This document shows positions 17,387-25,195 of a stretch of 35,956 nucleotides of DNA, piece after piece. This stretch comes from Lachnospiraceae bacterium (lineage in GTDB: Bacteria; Bacillota; Clostridia; Lachnospirales; Lachnospiraceae), in contig JALEWA010000144.1 of assembly GCA_022788085.1 (NCBI GenBank), forward strand, positions 1-35,956, written 5' to 3'. Position numbers and translations under genes: made by a program. The notes beneath the pieces are model-generated. The model searched no databases and was not told where the DNA came from. It saw nothing but the letters and a program-made list of their open reading frames with translations. Positions within the stretch are counted from its first letter, which is position 1, and every line of letters starts with the position of its first letter.

Positions 17387-17525
17387 TCAAATTCATCCTA
17401 TCAGCCATCTTATTGAGGTAGCTTTCCGATACACCGAATTGGGTAAGTATACTCCTCTGTTTTTTCGTCAGTCCATATCTTCTATTCCGTACCTTCCCGG
17501 TTACAGTATAACGATATTGGCACAT
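17379..17525 (-). CDS. Possible 48-aa small basic protein overlapping both neighbours
   Basis: An ATG at 17523-17525, inside the last codons of the HD-GYP gene, opens a 48-codon frame in a different phase. It spans the gap and ends with TAG overlapping the TTG start of the 110-aa gene. The product is basic at first (VRNRRYGLTKKQR), then ILTQFGVSESYLNKMADRMN, which looks like a helix-turn-helix-like or short helical motif; this comparison is tentative. The arrangement of start and stop overlaps on both sides supports a coupled gene, but there is no obvious ribosome site. It may be a real small protein or chance. Confidence 0.35.
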   Translation of the reverse strand: MCQYRYTVTGKVRNRRYGLTKKQRSILTQFGVSESYLNKMADRMNLIV

Positions 17526-18604
17526 TTCATATCTGTTGCCAGATTATACACTCGACCTGTCTTTAATCCTATTACTTTAGGCCGCAGCTTATATAAGGCG
17601 CTATTCTCTACTACGCGTGCCTGTTCGCCATTGCTTAATTCTACATCACTTCCAACCGGATACAGAATGATACTTTCCATAAAGCTTTTCATGACATTAA
17701 TATCAAGCTCTGCCGTCATTGACATAATCATTTCCACAGCGTCCCTTGGAGTAAAGGCTTTCTTATAAGGCCTCTCTGTTACCAACGCATCATAAATATC
17801 CACTACCGAAATAATACGTGCAAACAGATTTATTTTTTCGCCTGTTACCCCCATTGGATATCCCCGCCCATTCATCTTTTCATGATGCTGAAGAGCACCG
17901 ATTTTAACCATATCGGAAATATCCTGCTTCTCCTTCAAAATACTATAACTAAAAAGAGAATGCTGCTTCATCAATTCAAATTCCTGGTCTGTCAGCTTAC
18001 CTGCCTTATTCAGGAGCTCATTTGGTATCTTAGACTTACCGATATCATGCAATAGTCCTGAGACTCCGACTTCATAGACTTCATTCTCCTTAAAGCCATA
18101 CTGCTTAGCAATGATCATAGACATCGTAGCCACATCAAGACTATGCTTAAAGGTATATTCATCACTGATTTTTAGTGCATTGATATCAACTGCAATGGCA
18201 TCATTTTCCGTAATTGCCTTCATAAGATCAGACGTAATCGTCTTTGTCGTATTAGTAAAATCCGGGGAATCCGTATCACTATATAAGAACTGCAAGCCTT
18301 CTGCGACACGCTCCTTGACACTTTCCGTAAGTTCTACCTTTGCCGGATCTGCCACGCTTTGTGTATCTATTTCTTTTTGAATTGCAGGTGCAATTACAAT
18401 TTCTTCTTTCTTCTCTTCCTCTTCTTCTTCTCCTTCTCTGATGTAAACACCGGGAACTCCCATCTTTGCAAGTGCGGCAATCATATAGTCATCCATTGGT
18501 GTTCTTCTTGCTATCAATACCCTGCCTGCTCTGTCCACAATTGCCTGATCAATGATCATTCCCGGCTTAAGTGAGCTATATCTTACATATCTGCGTGTAA
18601 CCAA
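17501..18604 (-). CDS. HD-GYP domain phosphodiesterase (c-di-GMP hydrolysis)
   Basis: This 367-aa protein has an N-terminal region (1-75) resembling DUF3391-type domains (SLKPGMIIDQAIVDRAGRVL) followed by a run of Glu/Lys (about 58-68). The HD-GYP domain spans about 125-300 with H154, H186-D187 (LLHDIGKSKIP), H215, H240-H241 and the GRGYP loop (246-250), plus D269 in SVVDIYDAL. All metal ligands are present, so it should cleave c-di-GMP to GMP/pGpG. A C-terminal tail of about 60 residues may be regulatory. The frame begins at a TTG preceded by GGTGGTG, with a TGA two codons upstream, so no longer start exists. It lies 60 bases after the 154-aa gene. Confidence 0.92.
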   Translation of the reverse strand: MVTRRYVRYSSLKPGMIIDQAIVDRAGRVLIARRTPMDDYMIAALAKMGVPGVYIREGEEEEEEKKEEIVIAPAIQKEIDTQSVADPAKVELTESVKERVAEGLQFLYSDTDSPDFTNTTKTITSDLMKAITENDAIAVDINALKISDEYTFKHSLDVATMSMIIAKQYGFKENEVYEVGVSGLLHDIGKSKIPNELLNKAGKLTDQEFELMKQHSLFSYSILKEKQDISDMVKIGALQHHEKMNGRGYPMGVTGEKINLFARIISVVDIYDALVTERPYKKAFTPRDAVEMIMSMTAELDINVMKSFMESIILYPVGSDVELSNGEQARVVENSALYKLRPKVIGLKTGRVYNLATDMKCANIVIL

Positions 18605-18664
18605 TTTGTATCACCACCATTATCCATGTTCTGTCAGATTTTCTTTGCCAAATCACTTTTCCTG

Positions 18665-19129
18665 TTAAATATCTAAAATCTTAACAGGTATCTTTTCATC
18701 CACATTTCCATTCTGCCACATATGAAGCAATTCCGCAGTCTCATATCGTATCACAAAACTGATTGTATTCTTCTCTTCATCCGCTTTAAATTCTCGTGCA
18801 AGACCACAAATTCTCCAGTTAGCATAAATATCCAAACCATCCGTAACAGGATTGACATATGCTCTGATGCACTCCTGTCCAATTAATGGTCTTATCTCCC
18901 GAAAGCTATTATCCTCAAACTGCATTTCAATGGCAAAATCCTTATTTTTTCTCATTTCGATATGAGATTTGCGTGATTTTACCTGAACCTTTATAGTATT
19001 CGTTGTATTATTGCTGTTAAACTCAACAACAACAAAATCTATGTACGCAAAGAATTCTTTCTCATTAATTTTAGCTATTCTTGAATTTAATATATTTTTT
19101 CCTTTTTCATATTGTAAAAAATCTTGCAT
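18665..19129 (-). CDS. Hypothetical protein of 154 aa
   Basis: No family is recognised. The sequence is beta-rich with alternating polar and hydrophobic residues (FFAYIDFVVVEFNSNN, ISFVIRYETAELLHMW), without signal peptide or membrane helix. GAGG lies at good spacing before the ATG and the frame is intact, so it is a real gene. A PilZ-type c-di-GMP receptor was considered because of the neighbours, but the RxxxR and D/NxSxxG motifs are not seen. It sits 105 bases downstream of the OLD-like gene and 60 bases upstream of the HD-GYP gene, all on one strand, and could belong with either. Confidence 0.75.
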   Translation of the reverse strand: MQDFLQYEKGKNILNSRIAKINEKEFFAYIDFVVVEFNSNNTTNTIKVQVKSRKSHIEMRKNKDFAIEMQFEDNSFREIRPLIGQECIRAYVNPVTDGLDIYANWRICGLAREFKADEEKNTISFVIRYETAELLHMWQNGNVDEKIPVKILDI

Positions 19130-19234
19130 TTTTATACCTCATTCTTAATGTTAGGCAAAACAGACATCATATATATTATCTGATATATCTAACTTTTTTT
19201 CAATACTCATGCGAATGAAAGATACACTTCCATA

Positions 19235-21094
19235 TTACAGTTGTCCAATCTTTCTACTTTCAAAATAGATGAATTGATTAATGGAGTCCAGAATATCTGC
19301 AAAATCTTCCTTAGGGGCAAGCTTAATATATTCTTCTAATAGTGCTGACTCCTGCTCACGGAATCTTCCATAGAAAATATCAAACAAATTATGTCCTCGC
19401 AGATAGACCTTAATCTCTTCCATGTGTTGTTTTACATCCTCTATCGTTTCAAAACTACCACCTATTACCTCTTGAAGATGCCTGCCACTTTTAATTTTAT
19501 ACAGGTATTCTTTCCATTTTTCCAGAAATATCTCATAAAATGATTCTTCCGATGGGATTACCTTAAGCTTTGCCATAATCTTAGGATTCAGGAAATAATT
19601 TTCAGAGGAATAATAATGTAAAATCAACACATTCTTCGGCGTAACTCTTGGCAGCTTATCTATATCCTCCCGACTTCTTTCCTCGTAATATTTACAAAGC
19701 TGGCGGCGAAGCATATCCGGATCCTTGCCATCACCGTCACGTATCATCAGAAAATGATCCTTAATATAAATCTGATTCATATATTTTAGATTTGCATATG
19801 TTTTGATATTTGTACAGCTATTGGTTGTAATAATCGCAACTCTGGATAAATTTCCATCCTTGTCATACATTTCTGAATAATAATGCTTCAAAAGCAATGG
19901 TAATCTGCTCTTATCCTGTTTTCCTTCTACAATAAATACAAAATCTACATTCATAAGGTCTGTTGCCGTATATCCAAGATTATCAAGTATGACACTTATG
20001 TCAGTTTTCTTCCTTATTGCAGGATATCCCTTTTCATTTAATACCATCTGCCGAATCTGTCTGCTGTTAAAATCAGGCAACAGATTTGGGGAATGTGTTG
20101 AAAAAATAACCTGATTTTTCTTGGAAAGGCGATACAGAATATCACCGGAAGTCTTCTGCATGGTTGGATGAAGAAATATCTCCGGATCTTCTATCATAAT
20201 GATGCTGGGCATCCGATTATCGTCCTCCATATAAGTCTCAAGAAGCGAAAGCATATAAATACTACGCATACCCTTACTCATACGTTCTATTGGCCTTGTT
20301 ACCTGTTGTGTCGGATGATAGATTTCCGTTGTAACCGTCAGCATACTTTCAACATTCCTGTTCATGGAATACAGTATCTTCTCCTGACCACCATTTTTCC
20401 TGAAGTTTCTATTTACCTTTCTTGCAAATTCATCCAGGTTCAACTGATACAGCTTATAGTCTAACAGCTTGGAAGTTTCAAATACGGTAAGCTCCTGCGG
20501 TGTTTTCTGATTCAGCAGTCCAATACAGGAAAAGCAATGATTACACTTCTTTGCCTGATTAAAAAGACAGCTGTTTGCTCTCATTTTCTTTAACAGTGCA
20601 TCCTCCTGCAGCAAAAGCATGTCATCCTGGAAAGGTGATAGATTACGTTCTGCATCTACAAAATAAATCTTAGGGAAAGCTTCCTTTATATAGGGATTGT
20701 TCTTACGGAATCCATCCTCGTAACGCACTTTGCCATCTCTGTTTGCAACAAAGGTAAACGTAAGTACTCCGTTCTGAAAGGAAGGCAGCTTCTTTGCAAG
20801 ATCACTTTTCCAGGCATCCAGCCTGCGATATCTGCTAATCATGCCATTTGACTGCAATTGCCGAAGATCCTCCTCCTGATAAGAAAGTGCCACCTCAATC
20901 TCGATATTTGAACCGTCTTCATCAAAATCCTCCGGTTTCATCCGGTATACACCCCCAACCGCACGAATGGCATCAAGAACAGTTGTCTTACCGGTATTAT
21001 TTTGTCCCACCAGAATAAGTGCATTTTCTATATTCTGTATCCACATATTCTGAATGGATTTAAAATGGCGAATCTTTAAGCTTATAATACGCAT
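19235..21094 (-). CDS. OLD-family ATP-dependent nuclease with TOPRIM domain and inserted cysteine cluster
   Basis: This 619-aa protein has an N-terminal ABC/SMC-like ATPase with Walker A GQNNTGKT (30-37), an ABC-type signature at SKGMRS (273-278), Walker B IIMIEDPE (298-305) and H-loop H334 (FSTHSP). A TOPRIM-like nuclease domain follows from about 383, with E390 in IVEGKQD and the acidic DGD (453-455). The helical part of the ATPase carries four cysteines, C176, C184, C187 and C190 (CNHCFSC), that could hold zinc or an iron-sulphur cluster. OLD nucleases act in phage defence (alone, in Gabija or in retron systems) and in DNA metabolism. No UvrD-like partner is beside it, so Gabija is unlikely. 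GGGGGAAATG precedes the ATG. It lies 31 bases after the GGDEF/EAL gene. Confidence 0.88.
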   Translation of the reverse strand: MRIISLKIRHFKSIQNMWIQNIENALILVGQNNTGKTTVLDAIRAVGGVYRMKPEDFDEDGSNIEIEVALSYQEEDLRQLQSNGMISRYRRLDAWKSDLAKKLPSFQNGVLTFTFVANRDGKVRYEDGFRKNNPYIKEAFPKIYFVDAERNLSPFQDDMLLLQEDALLKKMRANSCLFNQAKKCNHCFSCIGLLNQKTPQELTVFETSKLLDYKLYQLNLDEFARKVNRNFRKNGGQEKILYSMNRNVESMLTVTTEIYHPTQQVTRPIERMSKGMRSIYMLSLLETYMEDDNRMPSIIMIEDPEIFLHPTMQKTSGDILYRLSKKNQVIFSTHSPNLLPDFNSRQIRQMVLNEKGYPAIRKKTDISVILDNLGYTATDLMNVDFVFIVEGKQDKSRLPLLLKHYYSEMYDKDGNLSRVAIITTNSCTNIKTYANLKYMNQIYIKDHFLMIRDGDGKDPDMLRRQLCKYYEERSREDIDKLPRVTPKNVLILHYYSSENYFLNPKIMAKLKVIPSEESFYEIFLEKWKEYLYKIKSGRHLQEVIGGSFETIEDVKQHMEEIKVYLRGHNLFDIFYGRFREQESALLEEYIKLAPKEDFADILDSINQFIYFESRKIGQL

Positions 21095-21125
21095 AGCATT
21101 TCCCCCATTTATATGCTTAACAGTT

Positions 21126-22787
21126 TCATCCTACTTCATATTTACCAAGCTTCAATTTTTCTTCAAACTGTTCCTTCGGCATAGGTCTGTCAAATAAAAA
21201 GCCTTGTACCACACTGCAATTTACTGTTTTCAGATAATCCACCTGTTCCCATGTTTCAACGCCTTCTGCTACAACATCCATATCCAGCTCCGATGCCATT
21301 TTTACAACATTGGATAAGATAATATGATCGTTTTCCTCCATATTATCAACCAGCGATTTATCGATTTTAAGGACATCAACCGGGAATGAACGCAGCATAT
21401 TCAATGATGCAAAACCTGTTCCAAAGTCATCAATCGTCATGAGAATCTGATATTTTCGCATCTTATTCATAAAGGAAATCAATAATCCTGCCTCTTCCTC
21501 ATCAACCGTTTCTGTCAGTTCTATCTCAATATATTTGCTGTCTATATCATACTTCTTAATAATGCGCATGATATCCTCTGCAAGATTAGGATTCGATAAA
21601 TGCCTCCTTGAGAAATTAACAGAAATACGAATCGGCTCAATTCCCATTGCCAGCCATTGCCGAATGTCCATACAAACCTGTTCCAGTATATAAAAATCAA
21701 GTTCACATATCATTCCGTTTTGTTCAAACTCAGGAATGAACTCTCCGGGGCTTACAAAGGTTTGGTCCTGTTTCCAGCGCACCAGTGCTTCTGCACCAAC
21801 AATCATATAATTATCAATACTAACCTTCGGTTGATAAAAAGCCATAAATTCCTTATTCTGGATTGCCTTTGAAAAGTTTGTTATCATTTGGCTGCTTTTT
21901 AACCTTTTTTCCTTAATCTCAAGTGTTGCATATGCATAAGGTTCCTTTCGGATGTGCTTAGCTATATTCATTGCCATAGAACAGTCACTCACAATATTGG
22001 CGCTATCTGTATTATTTTCATTGATGTCCACGATTCCTGCAACAGCCCCAATTGTAATTGGTTCCTCCTTGCCATCCAGTAATCCATATGTTTCTACTCC
22101 GGAAATGATATTTAAGAATTCTTCCGTTCTTTCCTTACGGATTAACGCAACAAAGTTGTCACCGCCAAGTCTTCCAAGACATTCCTCATTTTGTAAGAAT
22201 CCTACAATCCTTGCCGCATATCGCGTAATAATCTGATTCGTTTCCTTGACTCCATAGCGATTATTTATTAATCCGAAACGCACAAGATTGAAATAGAATG
22301 CGTTGTACCGACACAACTCATTCTTCTTAATCAATTCATCAAGATGAGCATGAAAGCCTACAGAATTTGGAAGACCTGTAAGACTATCCGTCTGACCGAT
22401 TTCCCTGGCAAGCTTTACCAGCTTCCATTTCAGGCAATGCATATAAATTATGTCTAATATTGTTTTTATATCTTTCTTTTCTTCCTCTGTAAAAGGTGGT
22501 ACATCCTTTTCCTGGAATACCTCAAAAATGACCTTTCCATCTCCTTTTGTCTGATACTCCACATGGTAGGTCAAATACCCTTTCTTATCCGGTTGCTCAT
22601 ATAAAACAAGATCTTTTCTCTTTTCATCAAAAAAGCAATAGGTAACAGGCGCCAGAAAAGCAGCCTTAAGCCTGCATATGCGATATTGCTCTCCTATGAA
22701 AGCAAATGCATGAGGAACCACCTCAAACGTATCGTCTGTGTCTGCTATGTCACGAATGAATTTTCTTAAGTTCTCATCACAAATCAT
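21126..22787 (-). CDS. GGDEF-EAL protein, likely active c-di-GMP phosphodiesterase
   Basis: This 553-aa soluble protein has an N-terminal region of unclear fold (about 1-125), then GGDEF with a degenerate active site GGDNF (208-212), so diguanylate cyclase activity is doubtful. The EAL domain (from about 310) has EAL (333-335), N391, the ELTE Glu (about 423-426) and DDFG (453-456), followed by KIDK, AEGVE and the final QGF. All catalytic positions look intact, so it probably hydrolyses c-di-GMP, with GGDNF perhaps binding GTP as a regulatory site. The start at 22787 follows GAGAGGTAATT; an upstream ATG at 22811 overlaps the GH2 stop without a good ribosome site. It is between the GH2 and OLD genes. 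Confidence 0.88.
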   Translation of the reverse strand: MICDENLRKFIRDIADTDDTFEVVPHAFAFIGEQYRICRLKAAFLAPVTYCFFDEKRKDLVLYEQPDKKGYLTYHVEYQTKGDGKVIFEVFQEKDVPPFTEEEKKDIKTILDIIYMHCLKWKLVKLAREIGQTDSLTGLPNSVGFHAHLDELIKKNELCRYNAFYFNLVRFGLINNRYGVKETNQIITRYAARIVGFLQNEECLGRLGGDNFVALIRKERTEEFLNIISGVETYGLLDGKEEPITIGAVAGIVDINENNTDSANIVSDCSMAMNIAKHIRKEPYAYATLEIKEKRLKSSQMITNFSKAIQNKEFMAFYQPKVSIDNYMIVGAEALVRWKQDQTFVSPGEFIPEFEQNGMICELDFYILEQVCMDIRQWLAMGIEPIRISVNFSRRHLSNPNLAEDIMRIIKKYDIDSKYIEIELTETVDEEEAGLLISFMNKMRKYQILMTIDDFGTGFASLNMLRSFPVDVLKIDKSLVDNMEENDHIILSNVVKMASELDMDVVAEGVETWEQVDYLKTVNCSVVQGFLFDRPMPKEQFEEKLKLGKYEVG

Positions 22788-22810
22788 AATTACCTCTCTT
22801 TCTTTTTGCA

Positions 22811-25183
22811 TTATGATAAGGTCAAAATCTCTTTCTTTTCCAGATCTTCCGCTGATAAGACTACCTTTATCGGGTCATTTCCGGTTCTCTTTACATAAAC
22901 CACCAATCTGCCGTCTAACGTTTTCCTCTTCGGCTTGGCATATGGTGTATTATCACTAAGGTCTCCATTCTCCATTCCGGCAAGGATTCCACTTCCGCTT
23001 ACTTCAACCTGAATGTTCTTATCATCCCTGACAACTCCTCTGCCTTCTTCATCAACCAGATTTACTTCTATCTGATAGATATAGCCTGCTCCTATGTATG
23101 TCTCTGAATCATCCTGCCAGACTTTACATTGAAGTTTTTTTGCCTTTCCTGTCGTGTACAATGCTCCCTGCTGTACCAGCCTGCCCTCTGTGTCGAAGGC
23201 TTGGGCAATCAGTCTTCCTGCTTCATAATTCACAGAAAAAAGATATTCCCCGTCTGCATGATACCCTTTTTGTCTGCCGATTTCCCTGTCATTTAACAGT
23301 AGTCTTACCTCCGGCAGATTGGAATAGCACTTTACACTGATCCTTTCACCCTCCTGGTAATTCCAAAGAGCACGATAATCCTGCCATTCCTCCTCTTTAC
23401 CATCCCACTTTCTTGTTGCAAGATACACTACCGGTTCGTTGCTCCAGAATGACTTTCTTCTAAAATAACGGGATTTCGGGAAGCCGGCACAATTCATGAT
23501 TCCTGCTCCAGATCCATGAATTGGCCAGCCATGGGCTTCTCCCAGATAATCAATACCTGTCCATAAAAACTGACCGCTGATATAATCATTTTCTTCTACG
23601 GCCATCCAAGCTTCATAGCTATGTCCATTCTCACTTCCTAATAATGGCTTCTTCGGAAAACTCTTATGATCGGCTTCATATAAATGCTCCTTATAATTAT
23701 ATCCGACCACATCCAGGATATCATAAATTCCAAGTCTTGCTGTCAATTCCGGAAATGCAAGCGCCATAGTAACCGGTCTGCTTTCATCCTCACTCTTTGC
23801 AATTGCTGTCAGTTCTCTTGCAATCGTTATTAATCGTTCTGCATTCGGTTTATTCGAATCATATTGTCGTTCTGCTTCCGGCTTATCCGTATCATTATTT
23901 CCCGTCATAGTCTCAAACATAGGATGACAGTACGGATCATTTGGATAATCAATTTCATTTCCAATACTCCATAAAATGACAGACGGATGGCATCTGTCCC
24001 TGCGTATCATTGCTCTTAAATCTCTTTCATGCCACTCAGGGAAATCCTCAAAATATCCCTGATGCCTGGGCGGATAGACATTATGCCCTGTAGACCATTT
24101 ATTCTTAGCATTTTCCCACTCATCAAATGCCTCATCCATCATCACAAATCCCATCTCATCGCAAAGGTCATAAAGCTCTGGCATATGTGGGTTATGACTG
24201 CATCTGATTGCATTGCAGCCGCAAGCCTTTAATGTCTTCAGTCTTCTTCTCCAGACCTCTTTTGTCACTGCAGCACCAAGACAACCTGCATCATGATGCA
24301 GACATACTCCTTTCAGTTTCTGCGGCTTGTCATTTAGGAAAAATCCACGTTCTGCATCAAATACAGCCCTTCGGATTCCTACCTGCTTCTCCTCCGCAAG
24401 ATAGCTTTCTCCCCCTCGTGTATGGTAATAGGTCTGCATCCTGTAAAGATATGGTTGCTCTGTTGACCAAAGTCTTGGTTTGCTAATCATCCCTTCCATT
24501 TTAAGGCAGATGGTTGTCTTTGGTGCAATTTCCTGTACTTGCGATAATACTAATACTGCTTCTCCCTCTTTTGTCAATATTCTTGTTTCTACTTCTACAT
24601 TTTGTATCAGATCTGTATCATTTGCTACCTCCTGACAGACCTCCACCAATGCCTGTTGCAATCCTGCCTCTTTTGTTACAAGATAGCTTCCGCCCTCCGC
24701 CGGATGAAGTCTCTCTTCAACGATTAAAGAAACCTTACGTGTAATGCCACTTCCTGTATACCATCTGGAATCTGCAATATCTGTATGTGTCACCTTTACA
24801 CAAACAACATTTTTCTGTGTTCCAAAAGAAGCCATGTCCGAGATATCATAGCAAAATGACGTATAACCATTGGGATGCTTGCCAAAATAGTAACTATTAA
24901 CCCAAACCTGACTGTTCTTATATACTCCGTCAAAAGAAATGGAAATTCTTTTTCCACGATATTCCTCAGGTATCTGAAAAGAAAGACGATACCACCCTAT
25001 GCCTCCGGCCAGATACCCTGTTCCACTTGAATATTCCTCGGAAAAAGGCTGTTCTACCGCCCAATCATGCGGAATCATTACTTCCTTCCATGCAATATCA
25101 TCATAACCCTTATACCAAGCATCTTCATAATCTCCCAGTGCAAATTTCCATCCTTGATTCAAATTCCAAATTTTTTTGTCCAT
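22811..25183 (-). CDS. Glycoside hydrolase family 2, beta-galactosidase-like
   Basis: This 790-aa enzyme has a GH2 sugar-binding jelly-roll (about 1-155), an Ig-like sandwich (about 160-275) and a TIM barrel (about 278-560). The acid/base Glu410 is in LWSIGNE and nucleophile Glu518 in LLGSENGHSY. C-terminal beta-rich domains (DUF4982/invasin-like, from about 600) follow. No signal peptide, so it acts in the cytoplasm on imported oligosaccharides. Whether it is a beta-galactosidase or beta-glucuronidase/mannosidase cannot be settled by sequence alone; the size and C-terminal domains resemble beta-galactosidases. GAAAGGAAAG precedes the ATG, and the kinase gene stops 12 bases upstream, so both are probably transcribed together. 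Confidence 0.9.
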   Translation of the reverse strand: MDKKIWNLNQGWKFALGDYEDAWYKGYDDIAWKEVMIPHDWAVEQPFSEEYSSGTGYLAGGIGWYRLSFQIPEEYRGKRISISFDGVYKNSQVWVNSYYFGKHPNGYTSFCYDISDMASFGTQKNVVCVKVTHTDIADSRWYTGSGITRKVSLIVEERLHPAEGGSYLVTKEAGLQQALVEVCQEVANDTDLIQNVEVETRILTKEGEAVLVLSQVQEIAPKTTICLKMEGMISKPRLWSTEQPYLYRMQTYYHTRGGESYLAEEKQVGIRRAVFDAERGFFLNDKPQKLKGVCLHHDAGCLGAAVTKEVWRRRLKTLKACGCNAIRCSHNPHMPELYDLCDEMGFVMMDEAFDEWENAKNKWSTGHNVYPPRHQGYFEDFPEWHERDLRAMIRRDRCHPSVILWSIGNEIDYPNDPYCHPMFETMTGNNDTDKPEAERQYDSNKPNAERLITIARELTAIAKSEDESRPVTMALAFPELTARLGIYDILDVVGYNYKEHLYEADHKSFPKKPLLGSENGHSYEAWMAVEENDYISGQFLWTGIDYLGEAHGWPIHGSGAGIMNCAGFPKSRYFRRKSFWSNEPVVYLATRKWDGKEEEWQDYRALWNYQEGERISVKCYSNLPEVRLLLNDREIGRQKGYHADGEYLFSVNYEAGRLIAQAFDTEGRLVQQGALYTTGKAKKLQCKVWQDDSETYIGAGYIYQIEVNLVDEEGRGVVRDDKNIQVEVSGSGILAGMENGDLSDNTPYAKPKRKTLDGRLVVYVKRTGNDPIKVVLSAEDLEKKEILTLS

Positions 25184-25195
25184 AAACTTTCCTTT

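Noticed and set aside
18665-19129. 154-aa protein as a PilZ c-di-GMP receptor
   Set aside because: The RxxxR and D/NxSxxG motifs are not seen; context alone is not enough.
19130-19234. AT-rich gap with ATATAT/ATAT palindromic stretches
   Set aside because: Looks like an AT-rich intergenic spacer; no clear -35/-10 pair or specific operator could be defended.
19235-21094. Gabija GajA
   Set aside because: No UvrD-like GajB gene on either side; the upstream neighbour is GGDEF/EAL and the downstream one a 154-aa unknown.
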